DNA from: Arctopsyche grandis
Lineage: Eukaryota; Arthropoda; Insecta; Trichoptera; Hydropsychidae
Direction of reading: 5' to 3'
Assembly: GCF_051622035.1 (NCBI RefSeq)
Contig: NC_135356.1
Location: 25,450,839 to 25,514,838, forward strand
DNA: 64,000 nucleotides
Part shown: piece after piece, positions 57,092 to 64,000 of the stretch
Layout: each line of letters starts with the position of its first letter
Position numbering within the stretch: the stretch's first letter is position 1
Translations under genes and position numbers: made by a program
The notes under the pieces: generated by a model
The model's input: only the letters and a program-made list of their open reading frames with translations
Told to the model about the DNA's origin: nothing
The model's database searches: none

Positions 57092-60000
57092 AGATATTTC
57101 AAGTTTTTGTGTAATGTTTTTCTTTAATTAGATAAAGGTTTTTGTGATTCCATAGATTTTCCTGATTATGTTTTCTACATAATTGTTTTCATGACACAAT
57201 ATGTATATTAAGTTTGGTTTAATTGCCTTATTTTTATTAGAAATGTTACATAGTTGTGTTACAGCTTGTTTGTGGAGACTTATCTCAGGGGGTATAATAA
57301 TTAAAATATTGTCTTTGGAAATTCATGTTATTCTAGTGTAGTTTAAGAAGAAATATTTTACGATTATTTTTGCATTGAGCAGGTTTGTTTTGCAATGCTT
57401 GTATTTATTTTTAATTTCTTCGACATGCAGAACACTATTTCTTGGTGATATTCAAACAAAAGCCAAATACTAAATTTATGATGTAACTTGTGCGTGTATG
57501 TATGTGTTTTTTGTATATTTATATTTTGTATATGTATACATTTTTGTGTATGAATGGCTGTGTGAATAATATACGTTGTATGAATCTCGGATGCTATTTG
57601 TGTGATTTCAAAATATATATTGTGCTTTATTAGATTATTTTTTACATCATTTTTAAAATTATTTTCATTACTGCACTGCAATTTATGAACACTTTTAATG
57701 TATATAATTATAATAAAATATCGGCAATGTGATGAACCTTTGACAAATAACAAAATTTTAGAAAAAATTTATAGCAATTTTAGAAATACACATTTTCAAC
57801 ATTACAATAAGATAAATATTAATTAAATTATTCAAATAAATATTAGAATGAATTTTTGGGTGTTTTAAATGTTTAAAAACTATTGAAAGTTTAATTATCG
57901 ATGTTTTACTGTTGCAACTACACATCTATCTAATTAATTGCTGCACTGTTTGGGATTATTCAGTGATGGCTATGAATTTATAACAAAGTATTCCTGTACG
58001 TTGAAAAAATCAGTGCTCTTTTTTTCATTTTGTGGTTGTATTTTTTGGACTTAAAGAAACAAAAGCATCACAATTGTTTCTAGCCTTTTGAAAAATTGTC
58101 TACAGAAAATTTTATTGAATTACTTTTATTAATATCCAGTAAGCATTTTTGACACCGTTTTTATGCAAAAAAATATCGTCCAAATTGATACTAACAATAT
58201 TGATACTTTTATGCACATTTTCAAGTGTTCTATACAATATGTGACTTGAAAATTTGTACTTTTAGATGAGTGTGTGTGTGTGTATGGACGTGTGAAATAT
58301 ATTGTATTTGAATTTATGAGCATTCGTCTAGTGTAGTGTTTCTCAACCTGCCTGCGGCATGTGAAACTTTGAAAAGTATTAATAAAATATCAAATAATTA
58401 ATTATGTAAATATTCTGAACATCATTGAGTAAATTACATGCCTACAAATTAACTTGGCAAACCTTCACTCCAGTGTCGATGAATACATTGTATTGCACGT
58501 ACATATATCGGTATTGTCTCTAGCAGTGTTTGAACACAGCTGCTTTTTTATATTCAATTTTTTTTTTTTTTTTTTTCAGACTAATTCACTTCTGTTATTT
58601 ATATTTTTTGAAAAACTGTTAGATTTAGTTTAGTTAATTTATTAAAATGTCAAGTGTTCAGACAATATAATATGTATTAATTATTGCATGTTTGTATCAA
58701 ACTTAGTTTATAGTACCGATAGAATATCCAAATATGACGTAAATAAAAAAAAAACGATCAAAACTTCGATAAGGTCGAATTCGATCTTCCTGCCTTAAAA
58801 ATAAATATTTTTGCCTTTCTAATATTAATATTTTATTTAAAAAAAAAAACGAATTGCCAAAATGTATTTTAATATTAGTGACATGTGTCAATAAATTTTT
58901 TGTATGTAACAAAGCCAGTAGTTAAAAATAACATAATGTCCACGCACCGCTAAGCTTAAATTTTTATTTATGTTACTTTAAATTTAAATGCAAAATTACT
59001 TCATGTTCGCATTCGAGAGCTTTATTTTTTTGTTTGTTTAACTTATATTCATTACTACATATACATAAGGTGTCACATATCCAAGAAAAAAAGATTATTT
59101 ATGTCTACATCCCTTTTCATTATTATATAATAATACCATAAAATCAATTTTACATTATTTGTTAACGTATAGTAAACTAATATTTGCATATCATTTAAAT
59201 TTATTGCCATTTCGAACCGGGGAACGTACTTACGATTAAATTTTAAGCTACATATCGTCATCAGGGTTATAAAGTTGCAAATCGGTGTATCGGAGAACTT
59301 TCAGTGATATATTGCTAATTTTTCATTATAAATTATTTCATTTGCAATTCATCGGTACACTTTATTTAAAATCAAAATATTTATTTATTTTTCATATATG
59401 CAAGTCCTGCCTTTTGTAAATATAGTACATATATATATATCACCATGTAATCTCATACGATTAATAAGGTGGATTCATATTTAATGTTGTATGTAGACCA
59501 ATAATTAAATTTCACTTAAAATGGGGCTGTTGCGATTGAAACGGGCCTGTTCCCAGATGAAAACGAATGGTTGTGACGTTTAATTTTGCAATCGTATTGA
59601 TTTGAATCTGATTTGTCTTGTGTGTTTAATCTTACCGAGAGACAGGTCTAGGAGCAGGCTTGCCTTACTTGTGAATATCCTATCGCTGTTGATTCCGACA
59701 ATATTATAAAAATTGATGTATGTAGTAGATTTTGTAATGAAATTTTTTATTAAATATTTATTCAGAAGATTTTTGGGAAATATCTCGTGGTTACTTAACC
59801 GGCAAATAGTAAAATTTATATGTACAACAAAACTATTAAAAATTGTCGTTTATATGCATATATTTATCTGGCTTGCTATGTCTGAGCAATACTTATGGTT
59901 TTCAGTGAAAGTAATTGTGTAAAATTGAAATGTTTTTCTTAAAAATTACAGTTTACGTACTCGTTAAAACAATGTAAAATTGCAGCTTATGTGAGAACAT

Positions 60001-60200
60001 TTTCGCCTATACTTTTCAAATGGACTATAGAGAAAGTTTAATATTGACTAGATTACGTTGTCAAAGTTTTTTTTTTTTTTTTCATTAATCTTTTTAATGT
60101 ATATAATAAGCAAAGTATTATGTTTCATGTTTTCTATATGTGTGTTGATATTTTTAAATTTTAAATAACTAGTTTTCAAAGAACTCGATCGAACGTACTA
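57092..60200 (+). other. MYPT 3'UTR and flank
   Basis: AT-rich sequence after the TGA at 57089-57091. Several AATAAA motifs occur (for example near 57834). The 3' end of the transcript cannot be placed. No further coding exons were recognised. Confidence 0.45.
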
Positions 60201-63200
60201 AAAATTTAACGCGTAGAAACGATAATTTCAATGAAATAAATAAAAAAAAAAACTCGTAGACGAATGTAAACGTCAATACTGCATATTTATTGTTTCAGTA
60301 TGTATGTTTTATATATGTATACGAGTAAAATCACAATAATTAAACACGCACACCATATATGTATTTATTATATAAAGTGATATAAATATATCCAATGACG
60401 GCGATATCCATATCGCACTCTACGACTATTCAAATGGATTCCTAAAATAAAACTTAACCCGTAAAAATTTGATCTCTTCTCATAATATTCTGATTAAATG
60501 GTCGATTTTTCAATATTAATATATACATATAGATATTGTTTAAATATTTGAATACTCATTTTGCGAACAAAGCATTTATAAGTTGTATCGTAAAAAAGTT
60601 TCGGTCACGCCATACTAAAATACTTTGCATATTATTCGTAATTTGGGAATTTACTTGTACGGCATGCATACATTGTTATATATGTGTACGCAAGTATGTA
60701 TGTGTTTTTTTTTAATATGTATAACTATAAAAAATTGAGTGTGTGTGGGTTGTGTGTGTGTGTGTGTGTGTACGAGATAACAGTATTTGTCATTTTTGTA
60801 GTATTTTGAAAAGTTTTATCTTTACAAGTGCCTTAATTTTTATAATACATATATATTATATATGTATATTTTGAGAATTTTCATACATTTTACTTACATA
60901 TTTATTAAATTTCGATGGACGTTTTAATGTATGTTCGTTTATTAACTATTGTTTAGATGTAATTTTCATTTTTAGATTTATTGAAAGCAAAACGTAACGC
61001 GCGTTGGTAATACGAAAAATAAAACAGTAATTGATATTTTGCTCAGTTATGTCGAATCATTATTGTTTTCTTCTTTTCAAACTAGACTTATAATAACGAG
61101 TCGTAAAGTCACGAAAAAATAACGAGTCGTAAACGAGGCAAATACGTCACTATTGTTTTCTTTTTCATTTATTATAACCAAAAGTCTAATTGTATAGATG
61201 TTTGTTGAAGTAAGAAAATCCTAACTCTTCCCTTCTCATACTGAATATGTCAATTGTATATTTATTAATACATATATGTATATAAATCTCCGCATATTAA
61301 TCTCGTCTCTCATTTTACTCCTCCAAATCACCTTTTACATTATTTTATGCATCATTCAAGTTCAAGCTGGCTAAAAACACACACAATCAACACATCAATT
61401 GATACATACGGACGAAGCTATTTCAATAATCCCGCGATTTTGATCATACGACATGACTCATACCATCGGCTATTGTACCACAGTGCTTATTCACACATTA
61501 ACGATACTATCACCCCACATATATGTATGTATACACTCAAAGATCAGCCTATGGTTCGAGATCAGCCTATGTCGGTGGAGAATATGTATATATTGCGTCG
61601 GTTTCGTTTTGAATTGTTGGAACAATCGTAAATCAAAGGTATTATCATCTTAACAGTTTAATTAGCGTCAGGCCGTCACCATGCGTGCAATGAAAATGTC
61701 TGGCTAGAATGGATCGACATTTCTTTTCAGAAGATTAGAGCTGTTTTATGCTAAGAAAACTCTTATGATTTCTTTTGACACTGATGTTAGTTGATTATAA
61801 GCTAACGTCTCATATGTACATATGTATGTATGTAGTGGGCTTTGATATATATGCAATTAGGTTGGACTAACAGCTTTGGTTAGTGGCATTTATTTATTAT
61901 TGATTTTATAGCTTATTCGTATATATTGGGGCCAAATGTGACCGTTCTAATGATTCATTTATCTAATAGCATATGAGCTGTTATATTTCGAAGTGGTGGA
62001 AGTGCAATTTTCAGTTCCAAATACACTATTTCCGTTTGACTTAATTCACAAATTGTTATCACTTATTTTAATTCGATATGTCCAGAATCTCAGAATAGCA
62101 GAATAAACGTATTACAGGCGACCAGTATTTTTAAATATTATCAAAGCATTATATTTTAAGGTTTGCGAGATATTATCTCGAAATGAAGACAAGGGGACTT
62201 ATGCCACTTTTGAATATAACGGCTCATAGATCTCATTTCATCAATTAACTGTCAATCAAAGGCCTGTCATGTAAGTAATGTAAAGAGTCTGATTTATTAT
62301 TTCATGACCATTACGGATGTCTTGTCTGTAACATAAATACATATATGTATATTTGGAACTTTGTTATTTTAAAATTGCCTTCACACTTGTTGAATATATA
62401 TACATGTAAATTTAAAATGAATTTATTCATCGTTTTGACTATTGCCAAGGTAAATATGTACATATTTATAAAATGAGGTGTACACAAGAATATATTTTTT
62501 ATTATTAGCATGTTTGGTGTTTTATACATACACAAACTGAACAAAGGAAATATAAATAATGAATGAATATAAAAAATAATCAAAATGTTCATCTGGTGAA
62601 TATTTTTTCTGAATAAGAAAAGTATTTTGCATTGAAAAATGTAATGGGTAAAGTTTATTTAGTTAAGTTCCACAATCGAACGACCTCACAAATCATTCTT
62701 GTTACTAACGCTACTAATTTTCAGTTTTTTGTCGTTGTATATATATGTATTATACATAAGGGCCGGTAATTATGACAATGTACTGGTCATTTCGGTGAAC
62801 TGCAAGTAAATATAGATTTTTTACTCAATCTACATATTATATATGTATGTTACAGTACAAGTGTACATTTCGTTAGTTCGTGAACATACTAGTTTGTTCA
62901 CACACGAACCAATCCGGCCAGTTATGGTGTACATCAGTGGAGCCCACGGGGGCTTTTATTGGGCGTGAATCTTTTTTTTTCGACGAATATCAGTCAAGAA
63001 ATTGATATTGTACCTGATATGCCCGTTCATTGAGACTATTTTCGTATGAAATTACTGTTAACTGAATACTTTTTTCTCTAAACAAGACATTATTTAGCTG
63101 CCAGCAGGATGTTCATTTCACTTAATAATAATACTCTCAAATGAGACGAATAATTAAAAACAGAAACTAATGTCTACTACGGACGGACAGACCGATGTCG

Positions 63201-63314
63201 TTAAATGTAAGTGCAAGGCTAAATACAAAAGTAGGTATTATATAAACCACCATGACAAAGAGAAAATGGCAACTATGGATCTTGTCTAAAATATTTAATA
63301 TAATAGTCAACTGC
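60201..63314. other. Gene-free AT-rich stretch
   Basis: It contains a GT microsatellite (60738-60771), a duplicated ATAACGAGTCGTAAA motif (61095 and 61121) and many ACATATGTATGTA runs. No gene recognised. Confidence 0.5.
60738..60771. repeat. (GT)n microsatellite
   Basis: GTGTGTGTGGGTTGTGTGTG and continuing GT units. Confidence 0.9.
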
Positions 63315-63552
63315 ACATAGATATATAATACACATAGATGGGCCCTGACGTGTGATTTTGGTCGGATATCTTGTCTTCAGTAACTGAGGGGTGCGGGGGG
63401 TTTAACTAGCGGGGAAGTTGGGAAAAAAAAAGGTTTTTTTCCCTACGACGCAGCGGTACCTACCTACCTACCTACTGAGAGAAACTGTGCATGCGCCAAA
63501 AGGGAGTACAGTATAAAGCGTGAGGGCGGATCTAGTATATTAAACATCAATG
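63315..63552. mobile_element. Second copy of the 231-bp MITE family
   Basis: CCTGACGTGTGATTTTGGTC, CCCTACGACGCAGCGGTACC, the TACC run and GGCGGATCTAGTATATTAAA, then ACATCAATG, match 42236-42466. The left end is diverged (ACATAGATATATAATACACA). Confidence 0.75.
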
Positions 63553-63589
63553 CAACTGCATCTATATTAAAAAATAGGTCAATAGGATA

Positions 63590-64000
63590 ATACTAGAAAA
63601 ATCTTTACATCCAAATATAGCCCACGTGGCCAACATTGGAATATATAAAAGAAAAAATTGATAAACAAACTGATCATGCACAAACTATTATGCACATATC
63701 ATTCCAATAATTACTTAAATTTATGTAAAAATCATCACATTCTTCCGCTCCAGCATAGAAGAGAAATAGCAGATATTACATATCTTATGAAATTATTATC
63801 TGGCTTAATCGATTGTCCGTTACTCCTATCTAAAATATATTTAAAAATACCGAGCAGATCGTCAATTGCAATTCCGTATGCGAGCTCTAATTATAGACAA
63901 AACTCTTTTATGTGGCGAGCAAATAAAACCTTTATTCGATTAGCGAGAGATCATAACCTTGATATTTTTGATAGTACGCATGAGCAAGCAAGGCGAGCAA
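63590..64000 (+). pseudogene. Non-LTR retrotransposon ORF2 C-terminal region, running off the window
   Basis: HILPLQHRREIADITYLMKL, LLSGLIDCPLLLSKIYLKIP and WRANKTFIRLARDHNLDIFD are near-identical to the fragment at 37513-37785 but extend further upstream. The element continues past position 64000. Stops near 63650 suggest decay upstream. Confidence 0.75.

Noticed and set aside
1-64000. CRISPR arrays, tRNA or rRNA genes
   Set aside because: None seen. The regular array at 2371-2951 lacks spacer/repeat organisation and consists of palindromic units. No cloverleaf-like or rRNA sequence was recognised by eye.

Overview
The window is eukaryotic and almost certainly from an insect. It is AT-rich, has spliced genes with short exons and long introns, contains no operons, and is dense with insect-type transposon families. 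Gene sequence alone does not fix the order. Lepidoptera is my best guess, from piggyBac-like element abundance, a CCTAACCTAACC-bearing repeat and the presence of a U12 intron, but this is inference only.

Three host genes can be rebuilt exon by exon, each with a reading frame that closes exactly. (1) A syntaxin-6-type Qc-SNARE on the + strand (CDS 15997-21973, six exons, 263 aa) starts at the edge of a GC-rich island. Its second intron is best read as an AT-AC U12-type intron. (2) A type II Golgi membrane protein resembling GOLIM4/GPP130 lies on the - strand (CDS 31180-24819, seven exons, 434 aa). (3) A myosin phosphatase targeting subunit (MYPT/PPP1R12, Drosophila Mbs-like) lies on the + strand (CDS 41356-57091, twenty exons, up to 949 aa). 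It has a GC-AG first intron and a tandemly duplicated three-exon cassette, A (48251-48909) and B (49186-49826), encoding the same pair of ankyrin repeats. Both cassettes are phase 1 at both ends, so A, B or A+B can all be spliced in frame. The gene products act in separate places: endosome/trans-Golgi fusion, Golgi membrane, and actomyosin control.

The rest is mobile DNA or featureless AT-rich sequence. 1-15 kb holds a regular TTATAA-bounded array of foldback units (2371-2951), two solo LTRs with 4-bp target duplications (3509-3888, 4909-5336), many short foldback elements, and a hAT transposase relic (14407-14677). 22-24.8 kb is gene-free. 27.4-34.5 kb carries piggyBac-like and hAT nonautonomous elements and, just upstream of the Golgi gene, a piggyBac relic (31340-32862) inserted into one arm of an inverted repeat whose other arm keeps the empty site. 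36-41 kb holds a Harbinger-type composite element with TTA target duplications, degenerate non-LTR reverse transcriptase, and several foldback elements abutting the MYPT promoter. Introns of the MYPT and syntaxin genes also host elements. 57.1-63.3 kb is AT-rich 3' sequence without recognisable genes. The window ends inside a non-LTR retrotransposon fragment.

The most interesting items are the duplicated ankyrin cassette, the AT-AC intron, the piggyBac empty-site/filled-site pair inside one inverted repeat, and the evenly spaced TTATAA array. No wholly new gene system was found.
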